Shown here one piece after another: positions 16,082 through 25,859 of a stretch of 41,412 bases of DNA. The position numbers and the translations under genes are program-made. A model generated the notes under the pieces. The model made no database searches. It saw only the letters and a program-made list of their open reading frames with translations, and was not told where the DNA came from. The stretch's first letter is position 1, and each line of letters starts with the position of its first letter. Location of the stretch: NCBI GenBank assembly GCA_013288945.1, contig JABDAZ010000016.1, forward strand, positions 8,204 to 49,615, given 5' to 3'. This DNA is from Bacteroidota bacterium (lineage in GTDB: Bacteria > Bacteroidota > Bacteroidia > Chitinophagales > Chitinophagaceae).

Positions 16082-16981
16082 ATGAATACATATTTTAAAA
16101 TTATCAGCCTGTTTTTTTTATCAGCTTTATTATTTTGCAGTTGCGCGAAAGAGTTAAGTGTTGAATCAAATACAACACCAATAGCAACAACTGCTACCGG
16201 AACTTTAAAAGATACTTCAGGAAATTGTTTACCAGCTGTTGTTGTAGGAACTTATTATGAAGGCGTAATTCCCGGCGATACGAATTATGTGCAGGTGCAG
16301 GTGAATGCATTTACAACCGGCAGTTATTCTATTTCAACAGATATACAAAATGGTTTGCAATTTTCTGCAACTGGCGTTTTTAATAATACCGGCATTAATA
16401 CGGTGAAATTAAAAACATCGGGAACACCTGTTAATATTGCATCTACAAATTATAATGTAACGTTTGATGGCAATACATGTGTTTTTACAGTAAACGTGAA
16501 AGACAGCACAGGCACAGGTTTGGGTGGGAATACAGGTGGCACAACTGGCCCTGTTGATTCAACTGCTGCTGCATTAAACATGTGGAAATTTACTGCGAAC
16601 GGACACACTTACAGCGGAAAAATTATAGGCGCATTATTTACAACACTTAATGATGGCCTTTCTATATTCGGTTCTATGCAATCGGGATCTACTGATTCAA
16701 CATTTGGTGTAAGCGTTCAGTTTGCAGGAAACAGTTTAGATACCGGAAGTTTTTCTACGGTAAATGCAGGTAACAATTTTTCTTTTGTAAAGATGAATGG
16801 CGATGTAATTTTTGCAGCAAACGCAATTACAACTCCGCCTGTGATGAGTATTAATATCATAAGTTATAGTAGCTCAACAAAAATTGTTAAGGGGACTTTT
16901 TCCGGAATATCTTATGACTTTAATGGCAACAATGTTCCTATAACTTACGGCTCATTCCAGGCAACGGTAACCACCCAATAA
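16082..16981 (+). CDS. Lipoprotein of unknown function
   Basis: The product has 299 residues. The N-terminus is a lipoprotein signal (SALLFCSC, lipid-accepting Cys near residue 19-21), so the protein should be attached to a membrane. Residues 35-140 form a beta-rich domain (GTLKDTSGNCLPAVVVGTYY) that looks Ig-like, with two Cys (in GNC and NTC). A Gly/Thr linker follows (about 141-158), then a second beta-rich domain (about 160-299) of the kind found at the end of many Bacteroidota lipoproteins (WKFTANGHTYSGKI). No function can be assigned. It converges on the sugar dehydrogenase gene 55 bases away. Confidence 0.75.
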   Translation: MNTYFKIISLFFLSALLFCSCAKELSVESNTTPIATTATGTLKDTSGNCLPAVVVGTYYEGVIPGDTNYVQVQVNAFTTGSYSISTDIQNGLQFSATGVFNNTGINTVKLKTSGTPVNIASTNYNVTFDGNTCVFTVNVKDSTGTGLGGNTGGTTGPVDSTAAALNMWKFTANGHTYSGKIIGALFTTLNDGLSIFGSMQSGSTDSTFGVSVQFAGNSLDTGSFSTVNAGNNFSFVKMNGDVIFAANAITTPPVMSINIISYSSSTKIVKGTFSGISYDFNGNNVPITYGSFQATVTTQ

Positions 16982-17036
16982 TTTTTATTAATAAAATTTT
17001 TATCAGTTAATCACACTGATTTTTTCTGAAAAATTA

Positions 17037-18806
17037 TTAATCAATAACTATTTTTTCAGTGTCGGTTTCTATATCATAACCGCTGAACAATTTAAAAATA
17101 TATGTTCCGCGTGCTTGCCCTTTTATATTAATAGAAAAATTGTCATCGGCCGTTATTGTTTCTAAAATCAATCTTCCAGACATATCATACAATTGTGCGC
17201 GCAATGGTTTATGCATGCCTTTTATACTTTGCACATATAAATAATTACTTGCAGGATTAGGATAAACCTTAACGCTTGCAGGCCCTGTAACCTGCGGTGG
17301 TGGCGGAATGTATTCTTCCAGCGGAAGCGTTGTTAAATAAACCATCCGCAAAATATATCCCATATCTGGCGTTACAACCTGGCTCCCATTAATAACTCCT
17401 GCAGTTCCCAATGTGCAGCATGAACTATCAACCGAAATAAATAAAGTATCGCCGGTTGGTGCAGATATTATATTGCGCAACCGGTAACCATGAAAATAAG
17501 AAATCGTATCTGCAGGGTTTGATTCGCTGTCAATAGATAATCCATCAGCTTTTAATTTTAACCGGAACAATCCATTTTTTAAAGAAGGGATTAATAAAGA
17601 ATTTTTCCATCCGGGAATGGTTGATGATTCATAAAAGGCAATACTTGTTGGTGCGATGGTTGGCCAACTATAATTGTTGCTGTTGCTTCCTGAAATTTTT
17701 GTGTCTTCTCTCGACCAGTTATAAAAAGAAAAAATAGGTTCCTGCACATGATTTAATAAACAAAAATTTGTTTCATTAATAACGGATTTGCTGGCGAGAT
17801 ACATTGAATCATTTAAGGTTGATGTATAATTATCATCACACAATCCTGCAACTTTTGGCCAGCCATAATTTGTGTGCGGGTTAATAATATTTACTTCATC
17901 ATCAGATTTATCTCCGTGCTCGCTGCTGTATAAATTATACGTAACGCCATTGTCAGATGAGCCAAACGCAAGCCCCTGCGGGTTTCTATGGCCGTAAGAA
18001 TAAATAGCATTTTTTAAAACACCCGCTGCATTTGATGGAAACGGATTATCATCCGGTATCCATTCTGCGCCGCCGGATTGCGCAATATCTGGCTCTGTAT
18101 TGAGGCGCAAAACTTTGCCTTCATAAATGGTTGTATCCTGCGCATTGTTGGTGCGGTTAATATTGTTATTGTTATTGCCCGCGCCCATATCACCAATCGT
18201 ATAATATAAATGATACAATCCATCGCTTTCTGCAACCGGGCTTATTTTTATTCTTCCAGAATTATGATCATTGCTTCCATTCAAATTAGAAATAACAGTA
18301 TCAATAACTGTTAATGATCCATCACTGAAATTATAATTGTACCGAACAATTTTTGTATTATAAACGCATGGTGGTTTGTTGGTGCAATAGCAAACATCCA
18401 ATGCACAATACACAACATGGTATACATAAGCGATATAAACCCAAGGCTTGCCTTCATAAAATTGCGGATGGATTGCAAGCCCCATTAATCCGCCTTGCGG
18501 CCACATGCCAACCGACGAACTTGTAAAATCTTTGCTGTTATTTAAATCTAAAATCACACGGCTGCCTTTATTATTGGGATTGATTTTCCAAAGTTTATAA
18601 TTATGAGATTCTGTAACCCATAAAGAATCATCCGGCCCGTAAACCAGTTCCCATGCGGAGTTCATGCCTTTTGTTCCGGTTGATGGATATAAAGTATCCA
18701 CTTTAAAAACCTGTTTATAATAAGTAAATGACTGAGAAAATAAAATGTTTGCGGAGCCTAAAAAAAGAAGGCAGAAAAAAATAATAAATGAATAATTTTT
18801 TTTCAT
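17037..18806 (-). CDS. T9SS-secreted PQQ-dependent sugar (sorbosone/aldose) dehydrogenase
   Basis: The product has 589 residues with a signal peptide (about 1-24). Residues 30-490 form a beta-propeller of the soluble glucose/sorbosone dehydrogenase family. Recognisable blocks are WVTESHNYKLWKIN, GLMGLAIHPQFYEG (the catalytic His region), NDHNSGRIK, SYGHRNPQGLAFG and YSSEHGDKSDDEVNIINP with NYGW. Such enzymes oxidise free sugars with pyrroloquinoline quinone and calcium. Residues about 515-589 are a type A T9SS sorting domain (VYPNPASNYLYVQS, DMSGRLI, GTYIFKL), so the enzyme should be exported and anchored or released at the cell surface. It is monocistronic and divergent from the next T9SS cargo gene. 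Confidence 0.88.
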   Translation of the reverse strand: MKKNYSFIIFFCLLFLGSANILFSQSFTYYKQVFKVDTLYPSTGTKGMNSAWELVYGPDDSLWVTESHNYKLWKINPNNKGSRVILDLNNSKDFTSSSVGMWPQGGLMGLAIHPQFYEGKPWVYIAYVYHVVYCALDVCYCTNKPPCVYNTKIVRYNYNFSDGSLTVIDTVISNLNGSNDHNSGRIKISPVAESDGLYHLYYTIGDMGAGNNNNNINRTNNAQDTTIYEGKVLRLNTEPDIAQSGGAEWIPDDNPFPSNAAGVLKNAIYSYGHRNPQGLAFGSSDNGVTYNLYSSEHGDKSDDEVNIINPHTNYGWPKVAGLCDDNYTSTLNDSMYLASKSVINETNFCLLNHVQEPIFSFYNWSREDTKISGSNSNNYSWPTIAPTSIAFYESSTIPGWKNSLLIPSLKNGLFRLKLKADGLSIDSESNPADTISYFHGYRLRNIISAPTGDTLFISVDSSCCTLGTAGVINGSQVVTPDMGYILRMVYLTTLPLEEYIPPPPQVTGPASVKVYPNPASNYLYVQSIKGMHKPLRAQLYDMSGRLILETITADDNFSINIKGQARGTYIFKLFSGYDIETDTEKIVID

Positions 18807-19015
18807 GCAGATAGTGGATTTAGAATGGCAATACTATACTTTATCATTTATAAAAATAGTATTACAGCCGCCAAGATAGAAAACAAACCCTTATAATAAT
18901 ATAGGTCAAGCACTAATGCATTTTGTATTTCTACTATTGACACAGGTGGAATTGTTGTTTATTTTTATGCGGTTTTATCTTAGTAATCCGTATTCAACGA
19001 TCACAATATTCGTCT

Positions 19016-21304
19016 ATGAAAATAACTGTACCCCTGAGTTCTTTCTACAAACTTTTATTAATACCGCTGCTTTTTCCCGTCAGCAGTAAATGCTTTTCGC
19101 AAGCAGTTGTAGACTATGGAAAAAGTTTTATTAATATTTCTAAAGGAAATAATGGCGGCACTATAGAAACCGGCGATACGCTGGAAATAAGGGCAACTTT
19201 TGTTGTAAAATCTGGCACCGCTTATAATGCATCTTTTACAGATGCTGTTCCCGCAAACACAACTTACATTGCAAACACGCTGCGCATATTAACCAATGAA
19301 GGAAAAATATATCAGCAATGGACTGATGCAAGCGATGGCGATCCGGCAACTATTACAGGTTCTTCCATTCTTATAAATTTAGGAACAGGCGCGGATAATA
19401 TTAATGGCGGCACCGTTGCCAATACAGCAAAGCCAAGTTTTTTTAATGGCGCATGTATTATGGTTGTATCATACAGACTTGTTGTTACGGCTCCGTTAGG
19501 AACAATTTTGGATCTTGGCAATGGCAGTTTTTCTTACCAAAAAACAAGCACCGCGGCAACAACTGTTGTAACGTTTCCATCGGCAAATGCAGTAGTCTAC
19601 AAAAATTATGGAATGTGCAGCAACACCGTTGGCGCCAATACAATTCTTTCTGAATCCGGCGGAACGTTTGGTTCAGGTTCTGCGAAAGATCGTGTGGCTT
19701 CAGCAAAAGTCCCTGCCAATTATACGTATGCATTGTTTAATAGCACCAGCGGAATGCCGAACGATTATTATTATGGCGTTTCTAACAATACAAGTGGTGG
19801 TTCGACAACTGCTTATTCAATTTCAAATTCATGGAACATTCCTGATAATTCAAGCCCGTCACACAGAATTTTTGGCGTATGGGATATTATTGGCGATCAT
19901 ACAGGCGCAACAAATCCTTTACTCGGCAATCCACCAACAGATGATAATGCGGGGCAAAGCGGCGGCTACATGGTCGTTATAAACGCTGCATACCGCACGG
20001 ATACTGCGTTTCTGGACACCGTAAATAATTTATGCCCGAATACTTATTATCAATACTCAGCGTGGTTTAGAAATATTTGTTCCAAATGCGGATGCGATTC
20101 TAATGGTAAAGGGGCGAGCAGTGCAAGTTATATTCCTACTGCGCCCGGCGATTCATCAGGTGTTTATCCGAACCTTACTTTTAATGTAAACGGCGCCGAT
20201 TATTATTCAACAGGCAACATGTTGCACACCGGACAATGGATTCAAAAAGGGTTAACGTATTTAACCGGGCCAACGCAAACTTCTATGATTATTCATATAA
20301 GAAATAATGCGCCCGGCGGTGGTGGAAATGACTGGGCGATTGATGACATCGCTGTTGCATCATGTTTACCAAATATTGATTTAACGCCAAACAAACCCGA
20401 CACATTATGCCAGGGTTCGGATGATACCGTTCGTTTTAAAGTGTCTTCTTATTTTAATAATTATACAGAATGGCAATTGGAAAAAAGTATGGATAATGGA
20501 GTAACATGGTCATCTCCAGGCAATGATACAACTGGCGCGGCTCCTGCAGGATCAAGCGTTCCTGTTTTTAATAATTCATCAAACGAATATGAATATTTGG
20601 TTTCAAGATATTTCCGTTTGAGTGCAACAGATACATTAACAAAATACCGGCTTACGGTTGCAAGTTCCGCATCAAACTTAAGCAACAGCAATTGTGCGAT
20701 TACGGGTAGTGCAAGTAAAATTATTCGTGGTGTAAATTGTTTGGGTGTGCTTGCTACAAATATTATTTCCTTTAAAGGAAATGCAGAAAGCAATTTTGCG
20801 AAACTGCAATGGATTAGCACCAATGAAACTGGAAATATTATTTATAACATTGAACGAAGTGATGACCAAATAAATTTTTATACCATTGGAACTGTGCAGG
20901 GAAATGCCGGCGAAGGTTTAGGATCAACGTATCATTTTATGGATGCAAAAGCAATTGGCGCTACAACTTATTATCGCATTAATATGGTAAGCAACCCGTA
21001 TAATAAATTCAGCACAATAGTTCTTTTAAGTAATGCAGGAATTAATTTTGATTTGAAAGCATTAACAAACCCTTTCTCAGACTGGCTTTCGTTCGATCTC
21101 ACTGTTCCCGATGATGATGTTGCTTCATTTACATTAATAGATATGTTTGGAAGAATTGTGAAACAGCAAAAGCAAAATGTATCAAAAGGATTGAATAATA
21201 TTCGGTTATATAACCTCAGCAATTTACCAGAAGGAACGTACACTTTGCAAGCACGATCATCTGATAATATCATTAATAAAAAAGTAATTAAGATAAAAAA
21301 TTAG
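19016..21304 (+). CDS. Large T9SS cargo protein with adhesion-type beta domains
   Basis: The product has 762 residues. A signal peptide (about 1-29) is followed by a DUF11-like beta domain (about 45-190, GDTLEIRATFVVKSGTAYN). Residues 200-455 resemble carbohydrate-binding or MAM-type jelly-roll modules (YYQYSAWFRNICSKCGC, ending in GGGGNDWAIDDIAV). Next comes an Ig-like region (about 460-580, TEWQLEKSMDNGVTWS), a fibronectin III-like stretch (IIYNIERSDDQINFYTIG) and a type A sorting domain (about 685-762, LTNPFSDWLSF and FGRIVKQ). It is probably a surface-exposed binding protein; no catalytic motif was recognised. A strong terminator follows. Confidence 0.8.
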   Translation: MKITVPLSSFYKLLLIPLLFPVSSKCFSQAVVDYGKSFINISKGNNGGTIETGDTLEIRATFVVKSGTAYNASFTDAVPANTTYIANTLRILTNEGKIYQQWTDASDGDPATITGSSILINLGTGADNINGGTVANTAKPSFFNGACIMVVSYRLVVTAPLGTILDLGNGSFSYQKTSTAATTVVTFPSANAVVYKNYGMCSNTVGANTILSESGGTFGSGSAKDRVASAKVPANYTYALFNSTSGMPNDYYYGVSNNTSGGSTTAYSISNSWNIPDNSSPSHRIFGVWDIIGDHTGATNPLLGNPPTDDNAGQSGGYMVVINAAYRTDTAFLDTVNNLCPNTYYQYSAWFRNICSKCGCDSNGKGASSASYIPTAPGDSSGVYPNLTFNVNGADYYSTGNMLHTGQWIQKGLTYLTGPTQTSMIIHIRNNAPGGGGNDWAIDDIAVASCLPNIDLTPNKPDTLCQGSDDTVRFKVSSYFNNYTEWQLEKSMDNGVTWSSPGNDTTGAAPAGSSVPVFNNSSNEYEYLVSRYFRLSATDTLTKYRLTVASSASNLSNSNCAITGSASKIIRGVNCLGVLATNIISFKGNAESNFAKLQWISTNETGNIIYNIERSDDQINFYTIGTVQGNAGEGLGSTYHFMDAKAIGATTYYRINMVSNPYNKFSTIVLLSNAGINFDLKALTNPFSDWLSFDLTVPDDDVASFTLIDMFGRIVKQQKQNVSKGLNNIRLYNLSNLPEGTYTLQARSSDNIINKKVIKIKN

Positions 21305-21312
21305 AAACAAGT

Positions 21313-21354
21313 AAGCCGCAGATGTACAGCTAAAAATCTGTACATCTGCGGCTT
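21313..21354. terminator. Strong bidirectional terminator
   Basis: Perfect 17-base arms (21313-21329 and 21338-21354) surround an 8-base loop, followed on the plus strand by a T-rich tract (TTTATTTTTTATT, starting in the arm). It begins 9 bases after the stop of the 762-residue gene and lies 25 bases beyond the lspA stop, so it can serve both convergent genes. Confidence 0.85.
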
Positions 21355-21378
21355 TATTTTTTATTAATAAATTATAAA

Positions 21379-22089
21379 TTAAGAAACCTGAACGGAATCA
21401 TTAACAGAAGGATTTGTTTCGATGGAAGACGTAGTGGTAGCAGGTTCTTTTTGAAAAAACCTTTTTTGAAAAAGTAAAATTGCAATAACGCCAACAGAAA
21501 TAGATGCATCAGCAATATTAAATACCGGGCTGAAAAATTCAAAATCATCGCCGCCAATAAAAGGAAACCAACTTGGATAATGCGATCTTATTAATGGAAA
21601 GTACAGCATATCAACAACACTTCCATGTAAAAAACCAGCATAACCATGTGCTGGAAATATTTTTGCAACATGATCGACAGCGCTTTCTTCAAATATTAAT
21701 CCGTAAAACATACTGTCAATTAAATTGCCGAGCGCACCGGCAAATATTAATGCAGCACAAATAATAAACCCTTTGTGATATTTTTTTTTGATGATGGATT
21801 GAATATAAAAAACACCAAAAATTACAGCCACTAAACGAAATAATGTAAGCGCCATTTTGCCCCAATAACCACCAAATTTTTTGCCCCAGGCCATGCCTTC
21901 ATTTTCTACAAAATAAATTTGTCCCTTGTTTCCCAAAAAATGAATGCCTTTATCATAAGGGCTCACGGCGGCATGATAAGAATCCCACTGGTAGCTCAAT
22001 GGCATATGTGTCTTCACCCAAACTTTAAGGGTTTGATCGGCAATAATAATCAGCAGCACCAATAAAAAAACATTTCTTGCTTTCACCAT
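21379..22089 (-). CDS. lspA: Lipoprotein signal peptidase (signal peptidase II)
   Basis: The product has 236 residues with four hydrophobic segments. Family boxes are visible: IIADQTLKVWV in the first span, FVENEGMAWG (about 60-69), GALGNLIDS (about 116-124), VVDMLYFP (about 156-163) with one catalytic Asp, and FNIADASI (about 189-196) with the second. It cleaves signal peptides from diacylglyceryl prolipoproteins at the inner membrane. The protein is longer than the usual 160-170 residues because of an insert before NEGMAWG and a Ser/Thr-rich tail after the last span, a pattern common in Bacteroidota. A TATATTTG box precedes it. Confidence 0.94.
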   Translation of the reverse strand: MVKARNVFLLVLLIIIADQTLKVWVKTHMPLSYQWDSYHAAVSPYDKGIHFLGNKGQIYFVENEGMAWGKKFGGYWGKMALTLFRLVAVIFGVFYIQSIIKKKYHKGFIICAALIFAGALGNLIDSMFYGLIFEESAVDHVAKIFPAHGYAGFLHGSVVDMLYFPLIRSHYPSWFPFIGGDDFEFFSPVFNIADASISVGVIAILLFQKRFFQKEPATTTSSIETNPSVNDSVQVS

Positions 22090-22106
22090 TCCATTTATTT
22101 AAGGCG

Positions 22107-22114
22107 CAAATATA
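22107..22114 (-). promoter_or_regulatory. -7 box TATATTTG of lspA
   Basis: It is a perfect TAnnTTTG match on the minus strand ending 17 bases before the ATG. No clear TTTG -33 element is present. Confidence 0.5.
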
Positions 22115-22211
22115 CTTAAATAGTTTGCAGTTGAGAGTTGGCAATTTTCAGCCTTTTTCAAGAAAAATTCTATCCTTTTTTAACGAAAATTTTTTACGAA
22201 AATTAAAACGT

Positions 22212-22264
22212 TTGTCCGATCATTAATCCATTAATCATCCTCAGTTGCGTCGCACACTTGTACA
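22212..22264. repeat. Two-block intergenic repeat, copy 2
   Basis: TTGTCCGATCAT (22212-22223) and TTGCGTCGCACACTTGTACA (22245-22264) repeat the two blocks at 7842-7895 exactly, with a 21-base instead of 22-base spacer of different sequence. It lies between the lspA start and the murF-alr stop. Confidence 0.8.
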
Positions 22265-22308
22265 GTTAATTATTAATCATCTTTCAAAAAATGCTTTGTG
22301 CAAATTCT

Positions 22309-24777
22309 TCATTCTTCAAAATAAATTCTTTTTACACGTTGCGAAACGCCGGTTAATATTTCATATGCAATTGTTTGCGCCCATTGCGCAACTTGTTCAA
22401 CTGACAATTCATTTCCAAAAATTATTACCTCATCGCCTTCATGCACGTCAGCAATTCCAGTGATGTCAATCATCGTCATGTCCATACAAATACTTCCGGT
22501 TACTGGCGCGAGATGCCCATTAACCCACATTTTTCCATTGCCATTTCCTAAACTTCTGGGATAACCATCTGCATAACCAATGCGCACAGTTGCAATTATT
22601 TTATTTCCATCAGCAATTCCTTTTCTGTTGTAACCAACTGTTTCACCATCCTTCAAATGTTTTATTTGCGCGATGGTTGATTTTAAAGTAGAGACTTCTT
22701 TTAAATCCAAAGTATGCGAAGCAGCGCTGTCAATTCCATACAAACCAATTCCCAAACGAACCATATCAAACTGCAAATCTTTATGCCGGATTATCGCTGC
22801 AGAATTTGCAATGTGTTTTAAAAAATTATAATTAACAACCGATTGAATTTTATCAACCGCATTAATAAAAATTTTTGATTGAGTTTGTGTAAATGAATCC
22901 TGCTGCGCTTCTTCACTAGCAGCCAAATGACTGAAAACACTTTGTATTTTGAAAGAAGAATTTTTCAACGCATTAATCAAATCATCAGTTTCATATTTTG
23001 CAAAACCCAAACGGTTCATTCCCGTTTCCAATTCTATATGAACAGGAAATTGTTGCAATGCTTCTTTCTTTAAAAATTTATCCAATAAATTAAAAAGATG
23101 AAAAGAATAAATTACCGGTTCTAAATTAAATTCAACGAGTGCATCAAAACTATTATCATCCGCATTCATCACCATTATCGGCATATTAATCCCGGCCTTG
23201 CGCAACTCAACACCTTCATCTGTATAAGCAACTGCGAGATAATCTACTTTATGAAATTGTAACACATTCGCTATTTCATAACTGCCGCTTCCATACGCGA
23301 AAGCCTTTACCATAGCCATTATGCGCGTTTGCGGATGAAGCAATTGCTGGTATTGCTTCAAGTTGTGCAGCATTGCATTCAGGTTTATTTCCAGAACAGT
23401 TTGATGAATTTGTTCTGATAATAGCTGATCAATTTTTTCAAATTCAAAAATGCGCGCGCCTTTTATTAATATCGTTTCATCACGAAAAATCAGTTGGTGA
23501 AAATCTTTTTTAAAATCATCTGTTGAATTAAAAAAAATGATTTCATTAATGTGATGTTGTTCAAATATTTTTTGCTGCGCAGAAATTTTTTTTCCAATTC
23601 CTATTAAGCGGTTTATTTTTTTTTGTTGTAATGAAGCGGCAACTTCTTTGTATAAATCATCATCATTTTTTCCGCTTTGCAAAATATCAGAAAGAATAAC
23701 TGTTCTTTTTGCATGCTGGTGTTGTTGTTCTAAAAAATCCAATGCAATTTTTAACGAACTTAAATCCGCACTGTAACTATCATTAATAATTGAACATTGG
23801 TTAATGCCGCTTTTCAATTCCAACCGCATTGCAATTGATGATAAAAGCGGAAGTTTATTAATAATATCCGCAAAAGAAATATTGAAATGAAGCAACACAC
23901 AAATGCAGGTAATTGCATTTTCTATTGATGCATTATCTGTAAAAGGGATCTTTATAGATAAATTTTCTTTGTTATAATTAATTTCAATAATTGTATTTGT
24001 TTCTTCTTTTAAAATTTGTTTTATAACAACATCAGTCGATTTGTTTTTTCCCCAACTAAATAATTTGTTTGATTTTTTTTGTAATGCTTTTGAAATTTTT
24101 TCATCATCTGCCGGATAAATAATTATCCCAGCATTATTAAAGAGTTTTATTTTTTCTTCAATTTTTTCATCTGCGTTTTTAAAATTTTCTCCATGTGCTT
24201 CGCCAATGTTTGTAAAAATTCCGATGGTTGGTTTAATAATTTTTTCGAGTTTTTGCATTTCATTTTTTTGAGAAATGCCTGCTTCAAAAATGGCAAGGTT
24301 ATTTGTTTCATTCATTTGCCAAACGCTAAGCGGAACGCCGGTTTGCGAGTTATAACTTCGCGGGCTTCTAACAATATTATAATGATCTTCCAGCAATTGA
24401 TTAAGCCATTCTTTCACAATTGTTTTTCCATTGCTTCCCGTAATGCCGACTACAGGAATATCAAATTGCAAACGATGATAAGCTGTTAATTCTTGCAATG
24501 CATTAAGCACATCATCAACCAAAATTATATTGGCATTAATAAATTTTTCTGTTGAAATTTTATTATCAATTATAAAATTGCGCACGCCGCGTTCATACAA
24601 ATCTTTTATAAAAAGATCGCCATTTCTTCTCGGGCCTTTTAATGCAAAAAATAAAGTTGTGGCAGGAAAAATTAATTTGCGGCTGTCGGTTAATAAATGT
24701 TCTATCGGATCGTTTTGAAAAAAATTTTCGAAAGAACCGCCGACAATTTTATTAATATGTTCAATGAAATATTTCAA
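22309..24777 (-). CDS. murF-alr: Bifunctional MurF ligase / alanine racemase
   Basis: The product has 822 residues. The N-terminal half (1-450) is MurF (UDP-N-acetylmuramoyl-tripeptide--D-Ala-D-Ala ligase): the ATP-binding GITGSNGKTIVKEWL (about 111-125) and SYNSQTGVPLSVW follow the family. From about 456 an alanine racemase begins (VLEINLNAMLHNLKQY); the PLP-binding Lys is in MAMVKAFAYGSG (about 487) and the second-site Tyr region is IGYADGYPRSLG, with GSICMDMTMID near the end. The racemase makes D-Ala, and MurF adds D-Ala-D-Ala to the peptidoglycan precursor, so the fusion joins two steps of one pathway. This fusion is known in Bacteroidota. It starts 18 bases after terC and may be co-transcribed with it. 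Confidence 0.95.
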   Translation of the reverse strand: MKYFIEHINKIVGGSFENFFQNDPIEHLLTDSRKLIFPATTLFFALKGPRRNGDLFIKDLYERGVRNFIIDNKISTEKFINANIILVDDVLNALQELTAYHRLQFDIPVVGITGSNGKTIVKEWLNQLLEDHYNIVRSPRSYNSQTGVPLSVWQMNETNNLAIFEAGISQKNEMQKLEKIIKPTIGIFTNIGEAHGENFKNADEKIEEKIKLFNNAGIIIYPADDEKISKALQKKSNKLFSWGKNKSTDVVIKQILKEETNTIIEINYNKENLSIKIPFTDNASIENAITCICVLLHFNISFADIINKLPLLSSIAMRLELKSGINQCSIINDSYSADLSSLKIALDFLEQQHQHAKRTVILSDILQSGKNDDDLYKEVAASLQQKKINRLIGIGKKISAQQKIFEQHHINEIIFFNSTDDFKKDFHQLIFRDETILIKGARIFEFEKIDQLLSEQIHQTVLEINLNAMLHNLKQYQQLLHPQTRIMAMVKAFAYGSGSYEIANVLQFHKVDYLAVAYTDEGVELRKAGINMPIMVMNADDNSFDALVEFNLEPVIYSFHLFNLLDKFLKKEALQQFPVHIELETGMNRLGFAKYETDDLINALKNSSFKIQSVFSHLAASEEAQQDSFTQTQSKIFINAVDKIQSVVNYNFLKHIANSAAIIRHKDLQFDMVRLGIGLYGIDSAASHTLDLKEVSTLKSTIAQIKHLKDGETVGYNRKGIADGNKIIATVRIGYADGYPRSLGNGNGKMWVNGHLAPVTGSICMDMTMIDITGIADVHEGDEVIIFGNELSVEQVAQWAQTIAYEILTGVSQRVKRIYFEE

Positions 24778-24795
24778 CTGAATTTTAATTTATGC

Positions 24796-25719
24796 TTATG
24801 CATGTTCCTTCGGATTTTTTACAGAATATAGAATGGCAGCAGAAATACAAACAAGAATTACCAACAATGAAACATAAACCGGCAATACAATTTTGAAAAT
24901 TTCTGCAATCATTTTTAAGCCAATAAATATTAATACAATTGCAATGCCTTGTTGTAAATAACCAAACTTATTAACTGCGCCGCGCAACAAAAAGAACAAC
25001 GAACGCAAACCAAGCACTGCAAAAATGTTTGAAGTATAAATTACAATTTTATCCTGCGTAATACCAAACACCGCGGGAATAGAATCAATTGCAAACACCA
25101 CATCTGTTGTTGCAAGCAAAACGATTACTACAAAAATGGCCGTGTACATTTTTTTTCCATCTTTAACAATGGTGAGTTTTCCGCCGGCATCATCTGTAGT
25201 TAATGGCAAAATTCTTTTTAATAATTTATATACTTTATTATCATCAAGTTTTGCTTCTTCACTTTTTTTTGCTGCAAACATGCTGATGCCTGTGTATACT
25301 AATATTGCCCCGAAAATATATAGCAACCAGTGAAACTGAGCCACCAGCGCGATTCCTACGGTGATGAATAAAATGCGTAATAAGATGGCGATTAAAATTC
25401 CAATCATTAATACGCGTGGATAATATTTTTCCTTAACGCTGAAAAAAGAAAATATTAAAATGAAAACAAAAATATTATCGATGCTTAAACTCCACTCCAT
25501 CAAATATGCGCTCAGATATTCGATTGCACTTTTTTGCCCTTTTTCAAACCATAAAAAACCGAAAAAAGCCATGGCAAGAACGACCCAGAAAAGTGTTTGG
25601 AGCAATGCTTTTTTTACAGTCATGCTTGACCCTTTTTTGCTGAGCAAACCCAAATCAAAAATGACTGCTATTAATAAAACACTTCCAAAAACTAAATACG
25701 TTACCTGCGTTTGATTCAT
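24796..25719 (-). CDS. TerC/Alx family membrane protein
   Basis: The product has 307 residues with about eight hydrophobic segments. Hallmark acidic motifs are present: FDLGLLSKKG in the first span, EWSLSIDNIFVFILIF (about 74-89) and TTDVVFAIDSIPAVFGIT (about 204-221). TerC relatives are linked to metal-ion (manganese, calcium) export and to tellurite resistance, with roles in metalation of exported proteins; the ion is not readable here. It is preceded by a TATATTTG box and followed after 18 bases by murF-alr. Confidence 0.9.
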   Translation of the reverse strand: MNQTQVTYLVFGSVLLIAVIFDLGLLSKKGSSMTVKKALLQTLFWVVLAMAFFGFLWFEKGQKSAIEYLSAYLMEWSLSIDNIFVFILIFSFFSVKEKYYPRVLMIGILIAILLRILFITVGIALVAQFHWLLYIFGAILVYTGISMFAAKKSEEAKLDDNKVYKLLKRILPLTTDDAGGKLTIVKDGKKMYTAIFVVIVLLATTDVVFAIDSIPAVFGITQDKIVIYTSNIFAVLGLRSLFFLLRGAVNKFGYLQQGIAIVLIFIGLKMIAEIFKIVLPVYVSLLVILVCISAAILYSVKNPKEHA

Positions 25720-25735
25720 ACGATCTGTTGATGAG

Positions 25736-25743
25736 CAAATATA
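25736..25743 (-). promoter_or_regulatory. -7 box TATATTTG of terC (and possibly murF-alr)
   Basis: It is a perfect TAnnTTTG match on the minus strand ending 16 bases before the terC ATG. Since murF-alr follows by 18 bases without a terminator, this promoter may drive both. Confidence 0.5.
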
Positions 25744-25859
25744 AGGAGATGGCAGTTGACTGATGAATGATGAAAGTTGGCGATATAATAATTATTAATA
25801 CGCCTATTTTGTATTTATTTTTCTTGTGCCTTTTTTCTTGAACCTTGCGCCTTAAATTA

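Noticed and set aside
25790-25858. Similar words CTTGTGCC and CTTGCGCC in the spacer after gldG
   Set aside because: Too short and imperfect to call a repeat; no hairpin or terminator could be built with confidence.
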